From contig NZ_JAEVLS010000001.1 of assembly GCF_016801985.1 (NCBI RefSeq), positions 1,550,001 through 1,614,000 on the forward strand: DNA of 64,000 nucleotides, read 5' to 3'. The position numbers were made by a program, and so were the translations under genes. This stretch comes from Steroidobacter gossypii. Lineage in GTDB: Bacteria; Pseudomonadota; Gammaproteobacteria; Steroidobacterales; Steroidobacteraceae. Shown one piece after another: positions 53,697 through 62,809 of the stretch; position 1 is the first letter of the stretch, and each line of letters opens with the position of its first letter. The notes beneath the pieces were generated by a model that was given only the letters and a program-made list of their open reading frames with translations, did no database searches and was not told the origin of the DNA.

Positions 53697-55250
53697 ATGA
53701 CCTTACTGCGAGTCGCCGAGCCCCAAGAAGAACGCGCGCATCGACTGGAGCGCGAATTTCAGGCGGTCTTGGACGCCGCCGTCGACGCGGTCGTGCTGTT
53801 CGATCACGAGGGCCGCATCGAACTGCTGAACCATGCCGGCGAGCGCATGTTCGGCTACAACGAGCAGGAGGTCATCGGGCTGAAGGTGAACATCCTGTTG
53901 CCCGAACCGTACCGCTCTCAGCATGACGACTATCTCCGTCACTATATCGAAGCGGGCGAGCCTCGCATCATCGGCATCGGTCGCGAGCTGCTCGCCAAGC
54001 GCCGCGACGGCAGCGAGTTCTCCGCCGAGCTCGCGGTTGGCCGCGTGCAGGGCACGGATCCGCCGCGCTTCGTCGGCTTCATTCGCGACATCACCGTGCG
54101 CCGGAATGCGGAAGAGGCGCTCCGCCGCAGCGAAGCCCAGCTGACCATCGCCCAAGAGATCGCCAACCTCGGCAACTATGTCGTGCATGCGGACGGCAAG
54201 TTCGAGGACTACTGGTCGCCGCATTTGTATCGAGTGCTGGGGCGCCGCTATGGCGAGCCCTACATCGGCGTCTACGAATACCTGGAGCCGATGGTGCATC
54301 CTGCAGATCGTGCACGCTGGCAGGCGGCACGCGACGAGCTCGAGACCAGCGCCCGCTCCATGGACATCGAGTATCGCGTCATCCATCCTGACGGCTCGCT
54401 CCGCTACGTGCACCACATTGCACAGACAACGAGGCGACCGGACGGCAGGGTGCTGCGACAGGTGGGAACATTGCACGACATTACGGATCGACGCCGTGCC
54501 GAAGACGAAGCGCGACAGATGCAGGATCGCATCGCGCACTTCGGACGTATATCCACCATGGGTGAAATGGCTGCCGGCATCGCGCACGAAGTCAATCAGC
54601 CGCTCACGGCGATCGCGACCTATGCGCAAGCGTGCCAGCGTCTGATCGCGGCCAACGACTTTTCGCAGGAAGAAGTGGAAGCGGCGCTCAATCACATCGG
54701 CGCGCAGGCGCTGCGCGCCGGTGAGGTGATTCGTCGCTTGCGAACGTTTGTAAAAAACCGGGAAGTGCGGCGAGAGTTGATCGAGGCGAATCGTCTGCTG
54801 GAGGACGTGGTCACGCTTGCGCAGACCGACGCCCGACACAACGGCGTGCGCCTGGTGCTGGAACCATCGCCGCAAGCGCCGCAGGTGCAGGCGGACGCGG
54901 TACAAATTCAACAAGTGGTGCTGAACCTGGTTCGCAACAGTATCGATGCGATGCTGACGGTGCCCGAAGTGCGCCGTGAGATCCTGTTGCGAACCACGGT
55001 GGACGGCGAAGGCGATGTGGAATTCATGGTCGCCGATCGCGGCACGGGCGTGGACCCGGCGGCCATGGCCGAGCTGTTCAATCCGTTCTTCACCACCAAG
55101 CCCGGCGGCACCGGACTCGGCCTGTCGATCAGCCGATCCATTGTTCGCGCTCACGGCGGCAAGCTGTGGTGCAGCGCCAATCCCGGCGGCGGAGCGCGAT
55201 TCTTTTTCACACTGCCGGCCGTGCCGGCGTCAGCAGGGAGTCAGCAATGA
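53697..55250 (+). CDS. fixL: FixL-like oxygen-sensing PAS histidine kinase
   Basis: A 517-residue soluble kinase. PAS domain 1 (residues 18-135) matches the FixL heme pocket: H76 (SQHDDY) aligns with the proximal heme ligand H200 of Bradyrhizobium FixL, and R96 (IIGIGR) with the oxygen-binding R220. At the propionate-binding positions 206 and 214 it has His and Arg instead of Arg and His. PAS domain 2 (about 145-265) follows, then HisKA with H297 (GIAHEVNQPL), the N-box VVLNLVRNSIDAM, and GTGLGLSI. No membrane helix. It probably loses kinase activity when O2 binds. The fixJ start overlaps its stop (ATGA). Confidence 0.88.
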   Translation: MTLLRVAEPQEERAHRLEREFQAVLDAAVDAVVLFDHEGRIELLNHAGERMFGYNEQEVIGLKVNILLPEPYRSQHDDYLRHYIEAGEPRIIGIGRELLAKRRDGSEFSAELAVGRVQGTDPPRFVGFIRDITVRRNAEEALRRSEAQLTIAQEIANLGNYVVHADGKFEDYWSPHLYRVLGRRYGEPYIGVYEYLEPMVHPADRARWQAARDELETSARSMDIEYRVIHPDGSLRYVHHIAQTTRRPDGRVLRQVGTLHDITDRRRAEDEARQMQDRIAHFGRISTMGEMAAGIAHEVNQPLTAIATYAQACQRLIAANDFSQEEVEAALNHIGAQALRAGEVIRRLRTFVKNREVRRELIEANRLLEDVVTLAQTDARHNGVRLVLEPSPQAPQVQADAVQIQQVVLNLVRNSIDAMLTVPEVRREILLRTTVDGEGDVEFMVADRGTGVDPAAMAELFNPFFTTKPGGTGLGLSISRSIVRAHGGKLWCSANPGGGARFFFTLPAVPASAGSQQ

Positions 55251-55879
55251 TGATGAGAGCAAGCGTCACCAATCAGCGGCCCACGATCTTCGTCGTCGAC
55301 GATGACTCCGCGGTGCGCGACGCGCTGAAGCTGCTGCTTCGGTCGGTCGGACAATCCGTGGAGACCTACGGAGCAGGCTCGGAATTCCTGGAAGCGTACA
55401 GCGAAGACCGGCCCGGCTGCCTGGTGCTGGACATCCGCATGCCGGGCATGTCGGGTCTGGAGCTGCAACAGAAGTTGAACGAAAAGCACTCCATCCTGCC
55501 GATCATTTTCATCACTGGACACGGCGACGTGCCGATGGCGGTAGAGGCCATGCAGGCCGGCGCGGTGGACTTCATTCAGAAACCGTTCAGAGATCAGGAT
55601 CTGATCGATCGCATCAACCAGGCGCTCGAGAAGGACACCAGCAACCGCGCCGCGCTGGGTGAACGCAACGACATTCGCCGCCGATTAGAAACACTGACGC
55701 CGCGTGAGCGCGAAGTGCTCGATCTGGTCGTGCACGGCAAAGCGAACAAAGTGATCGCCGGCGATCTCAAGCTCAGCCAGCGCACTGTGGAAATCCACCG
55801 GGCGCGCGTCATGGAGAAGATGCAGGCGTCCTCGCTTGCACATCTGGTGCGCATGGTGCTCGAAGTCGGGCAAGTGTGA
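55247..55879 (+). CDS. fixJ: FixJ-family response regulator
   Basis: A 210-residue regulator. The receiver has the acidic VVDDD pocket, phospho-acceptor D62 (LVLDIRMPGMSG), T90 (FITGHGD) and K112 (IQKPF). The LuxR-type helix-turn-helix covers residues 148-205 (LTPREREVLDLVVHGKANKVIA, SQRTVEIHRARVMEKM). Three ATG codons in a row occur at 55247; the first was taken because it overlaps the kinase stop and has a GGGAG site 7 bp upstream. With the FixL-like kinase it should switch on low-oxygen genes; no fixK, nif or cbb3 genes are in the window. Confidence 0.92.
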   Translation: MMMRASVTNQRPTIFVVDDDSAVRDALKLLLRSVGQSVETYGAGSEFLEAYSEDRPGCLVLDIRMPGMSGLELQQKLNEKHSILPIIFITGHGDVPMAVEAMQAGAVDFIQKPFRDQDLIDRINQALEKDTSNRAALGERNDIRRRLETLTPREREVLDLVVHGKANKVIAGDLKLSQRTVEIHRARVMEKMQASSLAHLVRMVLEVGQV

Positions 55880-56197
55880 GCGGCTACGCATCCGTGCATG
55901 TGGGACATCTGATTTTGCTGCTGTGACAGAAGCTTGCGATTGGCCGGCGGATCGCGACGAGCGAACGTATGAAACAACTTTAATTTCCGGCGAGTGCAGC
56001 GTTCAGCGGCGCTGCCTTTCCTTAAGTACAAGTGCGACTTTTTCGTCGGTGGCGCTCGGCCAAGATAACAACATGCGACCACGGCCCACAGGCGAGTCCA
56101 CCGCCCCCAATCCTCCCTGCGGCTCGGGCTTTCCCGCAACAGTGGCCGTGGCCGCTTTTTTCTCAGCATACTCAGCGCAAAAGATTCGTTCCTGGTT
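55880..56197 (+). other. 318-bp gap between fixJ and the stand-alone receiver gene
   Basis: No convincing gene is seen. The frame at 55836-56228 is Cys/Thr-rich and not protein-like. I found no FNR/FixK-type TTGAT-N4-ATCAA site. A promoter for the receiver gene could lie here, for example near the T-rich stretch at 56156-56165. Confidence 0.35.
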
Positions 56198-56599
56198 GTG
56201 TCGTACTCCCGCCCCATCGTTGCAGTGATCGAAGCCGACGCAACGGACCGCCGAATGCTTTGTTCCTTATTGAGTAAGCTGAACGCGGAAGTTCAGGATT
56301 ACGACAGCGCTGAAAGCTATCTCGCCTCGCCTGGCGGAATTCACGGCAGTTGCCTGATCACCGACATGAGCCTGCCGGGCATGTCCGGGCTGGATCTGTT
56401 GAAGCAGCTGCGCGCCAGGCACGCGTCCACGCCGGTGATCTTGTTGGGAGAGGATGCAGACGTGCGCGCCGCGGTGGCGGCCATGCGCGAGGGGGCGGTG
56501 GATTTCATCGAAAAGACGCACGTGGATTATTCCATCGTGCGTCGCGTCGCCTATCTGCTCGATCATTCACAGCACGCCGAGGCTCCCGGCGTGCATTGA
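56198..56599 (+). CDS. Stand-alone receiver-domain protein, atypical
   Basis: A 133-residue single receiver domain with a GTG start. The phospho-acceptor D56 (LITDMSLPGMSG) and K106 (FIEKT) are kept. Two family features are altered: the acidic pair at the N-terminus is E12-A13-D14 instead of DDD, and the conserved switch threonine (T90 in the neighbouring FixJ, ITGHGD) is replaced by glycine (LLGEDAD). It has no output domain. Sequence resemblance to FixJ and position 318 bp after fixJ suggest a duplicated receiver that may take phosphate from, or block, the FixL-like kinase. Confidence 0.8.
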   Translation: MSYSRPIVAVIEADATDRRMLCSLLSKLNAEVQDYDSAESYLASPGGIHGSCLITDMSLPGMSGLDLLKQLRARHASTPVILLGEDADVRAAVAAMREGAVDFIEKTHVDYSIVRRVAYLLDHSQHAEAPGVH

Positions 56600-56633
56600 T
56601 CGGTTGTCTCCGGCCGATCGACCGTCCGAATGT

Positions 56634-57581
56634 TTACTGCAGCTCCGCTCGCGGATCGAACGGCAACTCACGCTGCATCTGTTCGTATAGCTCGCGCGCC
56701 TTCGCCGAATCGGCGGGCGGCAATACGATCTTCAACACTACGTACTGATCGCCCGGCGTCGAACCCGGCAGACCGCGGCCTTTGAGTCGCATGCGCTGTC
56801 CCGCTTTCGCGTTCGCGGGGATGCGCAAGTCGACCGGTCCAGCCAGCGTTGGTGTCGGCACCGTGGCGCCGAGCGCGGCTTCCCACGGCGCGATCGGCAA
56901 CGTCAATGTCACATCGCGGCCTTCCACTTGATACAACTTGTGCTTGCGGAACCGAACTTCGAGATACAGATCTCCCGAAGGTCCGCCGCCGTGGCCGGGG
57001 CTGCCTTGACCGGAGAGACGAATGCGCTGGCCTTCCACGATGCCTTGAGGGATCGTGATCTTGAGTGTGCGCGGTCCGGTCTGCGGGCTCTTCAGCTCGA
57101 TGGTCTGCGTGCCGCCGCGGAACGAATCTTCGAGATCGATCTCGATGGACGCGACTTGATCGTCGCCCGCCATCGCGAAGCCGCGAGCACCGCCCGCGCC
57201 ACGCGCACGCGGGCCTCCTCGAGCAGCGCCGCCGAACAAGGACGAGAAGAAATCGCTGAAGCCGCCTTCCTGGTCGCCGAACGCGGTCGAGAACTCGAAG
57301 TTCTTGCCCCAGTCCGGCGGCGGACGGAAGTCCTGGCCCTGACGCCAGTTGCTGCCGAGTTGATCGTACGCGGCGCGCTTTTGCGGATCCTTCAGGACCT
57401 CATAGGCTTCCTGCACTTCCTTGAAGCGGGTCTCGGCGTCCTTTTCCTTGCTCACGTCCGGGTGATATTTGCGCGCAAGCCGGCGATAGACGCGCTTGAG
57501 CTCGTCCTGGCCGACGTCGCGGGCGACGCCCATGATCTTGTAGTAGTCCTTGTATTCAGGCACGGCGAAATGACACCTCAT
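56634..57581 (-). CDS. cbpA: CbpA/DnaJ-type co-chaperone
   Basis: A 315-residue J-domain protein. The J-domain (residues 10-75) has the HPD motif in RRLARKYHPDVSKE. A Gly/Phe-rich linker (FGDQEGGFSDFFSSLFGGAARGG) and the DnaJ C-terminal substrate domains follow (IPQGIVEGQRIRLSGQG and GPVDLRIPANAKAGQRMRLKGRGLPG). It lacks the zinc-finger domain of DnaJ, as CbpA does. It stimulates the ATPase of DnaK. ATG 57581 was kept, but a GTG at 57563 would give the common start PEYKDYYKIMG. Confidence 0.9.
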   Translation of the reverse strand: MRCHFAVPEYKDYYKIMGVARDVGQDELKRVYRRLARKYHPDVSKEKDAETRFKEVQEAYEVLKDPQKRAAYDQLGSNWRQGQDFRPPPDWGKNFEFSTAFGDQEGGFSDFFSSLFGGAARGGPRARGAGGARGFAMAGDDQVASIEIDLEDSFRGGTQTIELKSPQTGPRTLKITIPQGIVEGQRIRLSGQGSPGHGGGPSGDLYLEVRFRKHKLYQVEGRDVTLTLPIAPWEAALGATVPTPTLAGPVDLRIPANAKAGQRMRLKGRGLPGSTPGDQYVVLKIVLPPADSAKARELYEQMQRELPFDPRAELQ

Positions 57582-57729
57582 GCCCGGGCCCGTGAGGCAC
57601 GCGCCCGGAAGATTGCAAGCGACTGATGGCGATCAATTTACGCGGTCCGCTCCGCCGGGCCAGAAGTTGCCGGCCGGAGACACGGATTGCGTGTGCTTGG
57701 CGTCGTAAATGGCGCTTGCAAGCGCGCTT

Positions 57730-59799
57730 TCAAGCGTCCGCGGGCCGGGTGTGGCGGCGGCGCTGCTGGAGACTTTTCAGGCCCAGCGTTCCCAATAGCA
57801 GAGCCAGCAGGCCGGTTCCCAAGGAGCCCCCACCGCCGCCGCCGGATGAGCCCGACGAGGAGTTGGTCACCGCCGCGGCGGTCACGTTCACCGTAGTGCT
57901 CGCCCGGTCATTCGCGGTGTCCGGATCGAGATGACTGCTAGAAACGTGGGCTTGCAAGCCAACGCTACCGATGGCGCCCGCGGTCAGGCTCACGGTGCCC
58001 GCGGCGCTTGCCCCGGAAGCCAGCGAAGGCAGCGAGCAAGTGACCGTGCCGCTTGCAACCGAACAGCTGCCGCCAGCGAGGGTCGCGCTCGATGCCGAGA
58101 CTCCGCTTGGCAGGGCCATTGTGAGCGTCACGGAGCCGGCGCTGCGCTCCGATTCATTGCGAGCCGAGAAGCTCGCGCTGAAGGGCTCATTCGCGGCAAC
58201 GGAGGAGGGCGCCTGGAGGCTCACGCCGAGATCCACTTCGGTCTCGATTTGGATCGTGCCCTCGCCGTGGTTGTTGGCGAGATTGCCTTCGTTGGCTGCG
58301 CTTACGTCCACGGCAATGGGATAAGACCCGACGAGGGCGCCGCGCAGAGACAGTTGGACCGCAGTCGAGTTGCCTCCAGCGATGTTGCCGAGCTCGCAAT
58401 TCACGCGCCCGCCACCACTGGTGCACGTGCCTCCGCTCACAAATGCTTCGACAATCGTGAGCTCAGACGGCAGTGTGATTTCCGCTCTCGCGTCGGTGGT
58501 CGCGAGCCCGCCGGCATTGCGTACCGTCAGCGCCCAATCGAAGTTCCGACCTAGCGGCCGCCGCGCGGAGCCCAGACTGCTATCAACGGTTATATCGGCG
58601 TTGGCTAGCGCAGTGATGCAACTCGCGTTGTTGGCCTTCGGCTGCATGATGCTCAAGCTGCACGAGGAAAACCTGTCGTTACCGTTGATGCTCGAGGACA
58701 TCAGGAACACGCCAGTCGGCGTGCTCGCACAAGCGCCATCGACGTCGCCATCGTGAGGTGCCCCGAAGTTGTGGCCGATCTCGTGAGCGGCGATCAGGGA
58801 TTCCATCCACGCATTGCGCCCGCTCGCTTCCGTGAGGCCGGCGCCGTACTGCCGATCGCAGACGGAGCTGATGTACGCGATGCCGACCGTCGATCCGTCC
58901 AGGTTGCGCCCGGTGAACAGATGCGTCAGGCCGCGCGCATTGAGATTTGGAGAGCGTCGGCGCAGATCGGCGAGCTCGCTGAGCAACGATGATGGAGCCG
59001 TGGTGGCCGATAGCGAATCGCCGATATCGATCGACGGTACGCTGATCTGCACGCCCAGTTGTGAGCTGTAGATGCCGTCGACGTTGTTGAGTCGCTGCAG
59101 GATCTGCTCGCGCGTCTGGCTCTCGCTCGTGAACTGATTCCGCAGCAGGTTGTCCGCCAACACCGAAAGCTCGATCCGCCGGGTCGCGCCGGCCGCTTGC
59201 ATGATCGCTGGCGCGCCCTTCAGTTCGCTCACCATCGATCGATAGGCGTCCGAGCCGTTGCCGGCGATGGCCGTGGTATCGACGCCGCACGAAGCCGACC
59301 CCGGCGCCATCTCCACATCCTTGAGGCGGAAGATGGCCGTGGTGTCCGCGGCGACTTTGGCGTTGACGGGCAGCGAAGCGCGCAGCTCGGCAGCCGGCTC
59401 GATCACATACAGCTCGGCGCCATCCCAAATCATGCCTGCGAGCTGGCCCTGCGTGATCGAAAGGCGCACCCATGACTGGGTCTCGCCGTTGATGTGACCA
59501 CGGTACAGCTCGATGTTCGGCTGGTCGGTCAGGAGCGGGGATAGCCGCTCGTTCGGTTCCAGCGTCAGATCGAAGCGCCGACCATAGGCATCGAACTGCA
59601 GCGCATGCGTCTGCGACGACTTTCGTTGAACCTGGCCGGTCGGAGTGGCGAGCCGGAGAGGCTCGAAGTAAAGAATGCGGGTGTCGTCCTGTTCGGCGCC
59701 GAGCGCGACGCCGGTCACGGTGCCGAGCGCGAAGGCAGCCAGCCAGTGCCAGGGTTGTCCGAACTTGGTTGCGCTGTCGCGCCTGTCGCCCCCGATCAC
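57730..59799 (-). CDS. Secreted metzincin (M12B-like) metalloprotease with GlyGly-CTERM tail
   Basis: A 689-residue secreted zinc protease. The GTG at 59799 was chosen to put the signal peptide (LAAFALGTVTGVALGA) near the start; the frame is open to 60171. The zinc site is HEIGHNFGAPHD (H339, H343, H349, catalytic E340), and the Met-turn region GVFLMSSSI follows. C-terminal to it are two DUF11/CARDB-like beta domains. The tail is Ser/Gly-rich (GGGGGGSLG), a hydrophobic helix and RRRH, the GlyGly-CTERM pattern processed by rhombosortase and exported by type II secretion. No rhombosortase gene is in view. Confidence 0.85.
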   Translation of the reverse strand: MIGGDRRDSATKFGQPWHWLAAFALGTVTGVALGAEQDDTRILYFEPLRLATPTGQVQRKSSQTHALQFDAYGRRFDLTLEPNERLSPLLTDQPNIELYRGHINGETQSWVRLSITQGQLAGMIWDGAELYVIEPAAELRASLPVNAKVAADTTAIFRLKDVEMAPGSASCGVDTTAIAGNGSDAYRSMVSELKGAPAIMQAAGATRRIELSVLADNLLRNQFTSESQTREQILQRLNNVDGIYSSQLGVQISVPSIDIGDSLSATTAPSSLLSELADLRRRSPNLNARGLTHLFTGRNLDGSTVGIAYISSVCDRQYGAGLTEASGRNAWMESLIAAHEIGHNFGAPHDGDVDGACASTPTGVFLMSSSINGNDRFSSCSLSIMQPKANNASCITALANADITVDSSLGSARRPLGRNFDWALTVRNAGGLATTDARAEITLPSELTIVEAFVSGGTCTSGGGRVNCELGNIAGGNSTAVQLSLRGALVGSYPIAVDVSAANEGNLANNHGEGTIQIETEVDLGVSLQAPSSVAANEPFSASFSARNESERSAGSVTLTMALPSGVSASSATLAGGSCSVASGTVTCSLPSLASGASAAGTVSLTAGAIGSVGLQAHVSSSHLDPDTANDRASTTVNVTAAAVTNSSSGSSGGGGGGSLGTGLLALLLGTLGLKSLQQRRRHTRPADA

Positions 59800-59957
59800 T
59801 GATTCGACCTTGCTTCCCAGATGCCGGCCGACCTTTTCGCACAGTGGCGCGCCGCGGGCAACAGCACGAAAGGCCCTGGTTGTTCGGGACGCGATCTCGA
59901 TCACGGGCAAGTGTTGAATAGTGAGATGAATATTCCACTTTGGGGAGGCCTGCTGAC

Positions 59958-60003
59958 GCACCAATTCCGCGCGCCCGCTGCGGCACGCGCGCCAAACTGG
60001 TGC
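59958..60003 (+). promoter_or_regulatory. Paired NtrC-like enhancer sites upstream of glnK
   Basis: GCGCC-AAACT-GGTGC at 59989-60003 differs at one base from the NtrC pattern GCACC-N5-GGTGC. A weaker site at 59958-59972 keeps the left half GCACC. The centres lie 31 bp (three helical turns) apart, at about -111 and -142 from the predicted sigma-54 start. This is close to the -108/-140 pair of E. coli glnAp2. Confidence 0.55.
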
Positions 60004-60080
60004 GGGCCGAATCGGACTTTTACCGGCGATCGGCTGGTAAGCTGACGCCCAGTGATCACGTCGGGTCGAAACGCGCGGCA

Positions 60081-60096
60081 TGGAACGTGCATTGCA
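60081..60096 (+). promoter_or_regulatory. Sigma-54 promoter of glnK
   Basis: TGGAAC-GTGCA-TTGCA matches the sigma-54 -24/-12 consensus TGGCAC-N5-TTGCA at all but one position, with the required GG-N10-GC spacing (60082-60083 and 60094-60095). The predicted transcript start is about 60107, giving an 86-nt leader before the glnK ATG. Confidence 0.72.
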
Positions 60097-60123
60097 ATCC
60101 CTCGCCGCGGTAGTGCAAGGTAG

Positions 60124-60531
<408 letters not shown>

Positions 60532-60548
60532 GTAGATGCACCCACCAC

Positions 60549-60569
60549 AGGCGGCGCGCACCGCCGCCT
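60549..60569 (+). terminator. Hairpin after glnK
   Basis: AGGCGGCG (60549-60556) pairs with CGCCGCCT (60562-60569), a perfect 8-bp stem and 5-nt loop, 18 bp after the glnK stop. There is no T-run, so it may attenuate rather than end transcription. Confidence 0.45.
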
Positions 60570-60597
60570 GAGATCCGGCTCGGGCTAGAATGCCCGC

Positions 60598-61569
60598 ATG
60601 ACCGGCATCATTCGTTTCCACGAGACTGGCGGTCCCGACGTATTGCGTTGGGAATCCATCGAGCTGCCCGAGCCTGCGCGCGACCAGGTGAGATTGCGCC
60701 ATACCGCGGTAGGCCTGAACTTCATCGACGTCTACGAGCGCAACGGCCTGTATCAGGTGCCGCTGCCGGGCACGCCGGGCAAGGAAGCGGCCGGAATTGT
60801 CGAAGCCGTCGGGCCCGGCGTGAAATATGTGCAGGTCGGCGATCGGGTCGCGTATTCCGCAAGCGGCTCCGGCTCTTACGCCGAAGCGCGCGTGATGCAG
60901 TCCGATCGGCTCGTGAAGATCCCCGATGACATCGACGACAACACGGCCGCCGCCGCGACGCTCAAAGGCCTGACTGCGCATATGTTGCTGCGTCAGGTCT
61001 ACAAAGTGCGCAGAGGCGATGCGCTGTTGGTGCACGCTGCAGCTGGCGGCGTTGGTTCGATTCTCGTGCAGTGGGCCCGTCATCTCGGCGCGGTCGTGAT
61101 CGCAGTAGTCGGCTCTGCTGCGAAGGCGGATATGGTGCGAGAGTTGGGCGCACAACACGTTTTGCTCAGCGACGACGATTGGGTCGCGCAAGCCAGAGCC
61201 ATCACGGGCGGCCGAGGCGTCGCGGTGGCCTATGACTCTGTCGGCAAGGACACTTTCATGCGCTCGCTGGATACGTTGCGAGTGCGCGGCATGATGGTCA
61301 GTTACGGCAATGCATCCGGCCCGCCGCCAGAGATCTCGCCCTTGGAGCTGTCGAAGCGCGGCTCGCTGTATCTCACACGACCGACCACGTTCCATTTCAC
61401 TGGAACGCGTTCGGCGCTCAGCAAGGCCGCGCAGGAGTTGTTCGATCTCATGGCTCGCGGCGCGATCAAAGTGCAGATCGGCCAGACGTATCCGCTCAAA
61501 GAAGCGGCCCGCGCGCACGCGGATCTGGAAGCCCGTCGCACTACGGGCTCCACAGTGTTGGTCCCCTGA
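60598..61569 (+). CDS. Zinc-independent NADPH:quinone oxidoreductase (QOR family)
   Basis: A 323-residue MDR-superfamily enzyme. The N-terminal GroES-like domain has LPGTPGKEAAGIVEAVGPGV, and the Rossmann domain has LLVHAAAGGVGSILVQWARHLGA. No zinc-binding cysteine cluster is present, as in QOR. It reduces quinones with NADPH. TAGAAT at 60586-60591 lies only 6 bp before the ATG, so if it is the -10 box the mRNA is nearly leaderless. Confidence 0.9.
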   Translation: MTGIIRFHETGGPDVLRWESIELPEPARDQVRLRHTAVGLNFIDVYERNGLYQVPLPGTPGKEAAGIVEAVGPGVKYVQVGDRVAYSASGSGSYAEARVMQSDRLVKIPDDIDDNTAAAATLKGLTAHMLLRQVYKVRRGDALLVHAAAGGVGSILVQWARHLGAVVIAVVGSAAKADMVRELGAQHVLLSDDDWVAQARAITGGRGVAVAYDSVGKDTFMRSLDTLRVRGMMVSYGNASGPPPEISPLELSKRGSLYLTRPTTFHFTGTRSALSKAAQELFDLMARGAIKVQIGQTYPLKEAARAHADLEARRTTGSTVLVP

Positions 61570-61575
61570 GATCGA

Positions 61576-62184
61576 TCAGGTCGAGGTGATGGGGGCCCAC
61601 CGCGGCTGCGACGACACGCGGTCGCACCAGCTGCGTATGTTCGGATAAGGCGCGAGATCGAAACCGCCTTCGTGCGCGACATGCGTGTACGCGTACAGCG
61701 CGATGTCTGCGAGCGAGAACTGTTCGGCGACCAGGTAGGTCCGTTCGCGGAGCCCGTCTTCGAGCACGTCGAGCGCGGCATAGCCGATCTTTTTCTTTTC
61801 GATCAGCTTCTCGCCGAGCTCCGCGCGAGTCTTGCCGAGCATCTTCAGCCAAAATCGCACGGTGCCGAGGTTGGGTTCGAGGTTGTATTGCTCGAAGCAC
61901 ATCCACTGCCACATGCGCGCGCGCTCATAGGCGTCTTCGGGAATCAGCGCGGAGCCTTCGGCCAGGTAAGAAATGATGGCGTGGCTCTCGGACAGATAAC
62001 CCTTGCCCGGAATCTCCAGCACCGGAATGCGACCGTTGGGATTTTTCGCCAGAAACTCCGGAGTGCGCGTGGCGCCGACCTTGATATCGAGCTGGATCAG
62101 CTCGTACGGCAGCGCCAGCTGCTTGAGCACCAAGCGCACTTTGTAGCCGTTACCGGAGGGCAGATAGTCATACAGGCGATACAT
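61576..62184 (-). CDS. Glutathione S-transferase family protein
   Basis: A 202-residue protein with the thioredoxin-like N-domain (YRLYDYLPSGNGYKVRLVL, then NPNGRIPVLEI and the glutathione-contacting SESHAIISYLAE). An all-helical C-domain follows, with the conserved SLADIALYAYTHVA. It may conjugate or reduce electrophiles with glutathione. ATG 62184 was chosen for its GGGAG site; a TTG lies four codons upstream. It is convergent with the quinone oxidoreductase gene (6-bp gap), and both suit electrophile handling. Confidence 0.88.
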   Translation of the reverse strand: MYRLYDYLPSGNGYKVRLVLKQLALPYELIQLDIKVGATRTPEFLAKNPNGRIPVLEIPGKGYLSESHAIISYLAEGSALIPEDAYERARMWQWMCFEQYNLEPNLGTVRFWLKMLGKTRAELGEKLIEKKKIGYAALDVLEDGLRERTYLVAEQFSLADIALYAYTHVAHEGGFDLAPYPNIRSWCDRVSSQPRWAPITST

Positions 62185-62302
62185 CGTCTCTCCCAAGCAT
62201 CATCCGCAGGTCCAGGTTTGCAGGCACACGTTCAAAGAATTGAGCGCGTCCCCGAAACATCCTGCCCGTGATGTTTGCAGAGAACTCCTTGACGCCAGTC
62301 GA

Positions 62303-62809
62303 TCAGGCGCGGAGCGTGGTCGCTCCTCGCAGCATCGCCAGTGCACCGCTGCGCACGACTTCAAGAACTTCGCCGAGATTCCCCGCTTCGGCAATGAACC
62401 TGTTGATCTGCGCTTCACTATCGGTGAGTTCGACGGTATAGCTTTCCGGGTCATCCGACAAGACTTTTCCACCGGCCTTTTGCACAGCGGAGTTGACTGC
62501 GGCCAGTTGCGAGGCCGGCACGCGCAATTTAAGTAACAAAAGCTCGCGCTCGACGTGCTGATCGCGCGTCACGTCGTCGACGTTCACCACGTCGATGAGC
62601 TTGAGCGACTGATTGACGATCTGCTGCACGACCGCTTCGGTGCCGGTCGTGACCAGAGTGAGTCGCGACACGGTCGGATCTTCGGTGGGCGCCACGTTCA
62701 GCGACTCGATGTTGTAGCCGCGCGTGGAGAACAGACTGGCGACGCGCGTCAGGGCGCCGACTTCGTTCTGTAGCAGGATGGAAACGATGTGGCGCTTGCG
62801 GGTGCTCAT
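62303..62809 (-). CDS. ilvN: Acetolactate synthase small (regulatory) subunit
   Basis: A 168-residue regulatory subunit with an N-terminal ACT domain (RHIVSILLQNEVGALTRVASLFSTRGYNIESLNVAPTEDP) and the ALS_ss_C domain. In the family the ACT domain binds valine for feedback inhibition of the large subunit. ATG 62809 has an AAGGA site. It is divergent from ilvB with a 485-bp gap; in most bacteria ilvN directly follows ilvB in the same operon. Confidence 0.93.
   Translation of the reverse strand: MSTRKRHIVSILLQNEVGALTRVASLFSTRGYNIESLNVAPTEDPTVSRLTLVTTGTEAVVQQIVNQSLKLIDVVNVDDVTRDQHVERELLLLKLRVPASQLAAVNSAVQKAGGKVLSDDPESYTVELTDSEAQINRFIAEAGNLGEVLEVVRSGALAMLRGATTLRA

Noticed and set aside
56598-56619. 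Terminator between the receiver and cbpA genes
   Set aside because: GATCGG/CCGATC is only a 6-bp stem with a 10-nt loop and no T-run.
57712-57725. Perfect 14-bp palindrome GCGCTTGCAAGCGC near the end of the metzincin gene
   Set aside because: It lies in a GC-rich non-coding stretch without a T-run or known binding motif; too short to call a terminator or operator.
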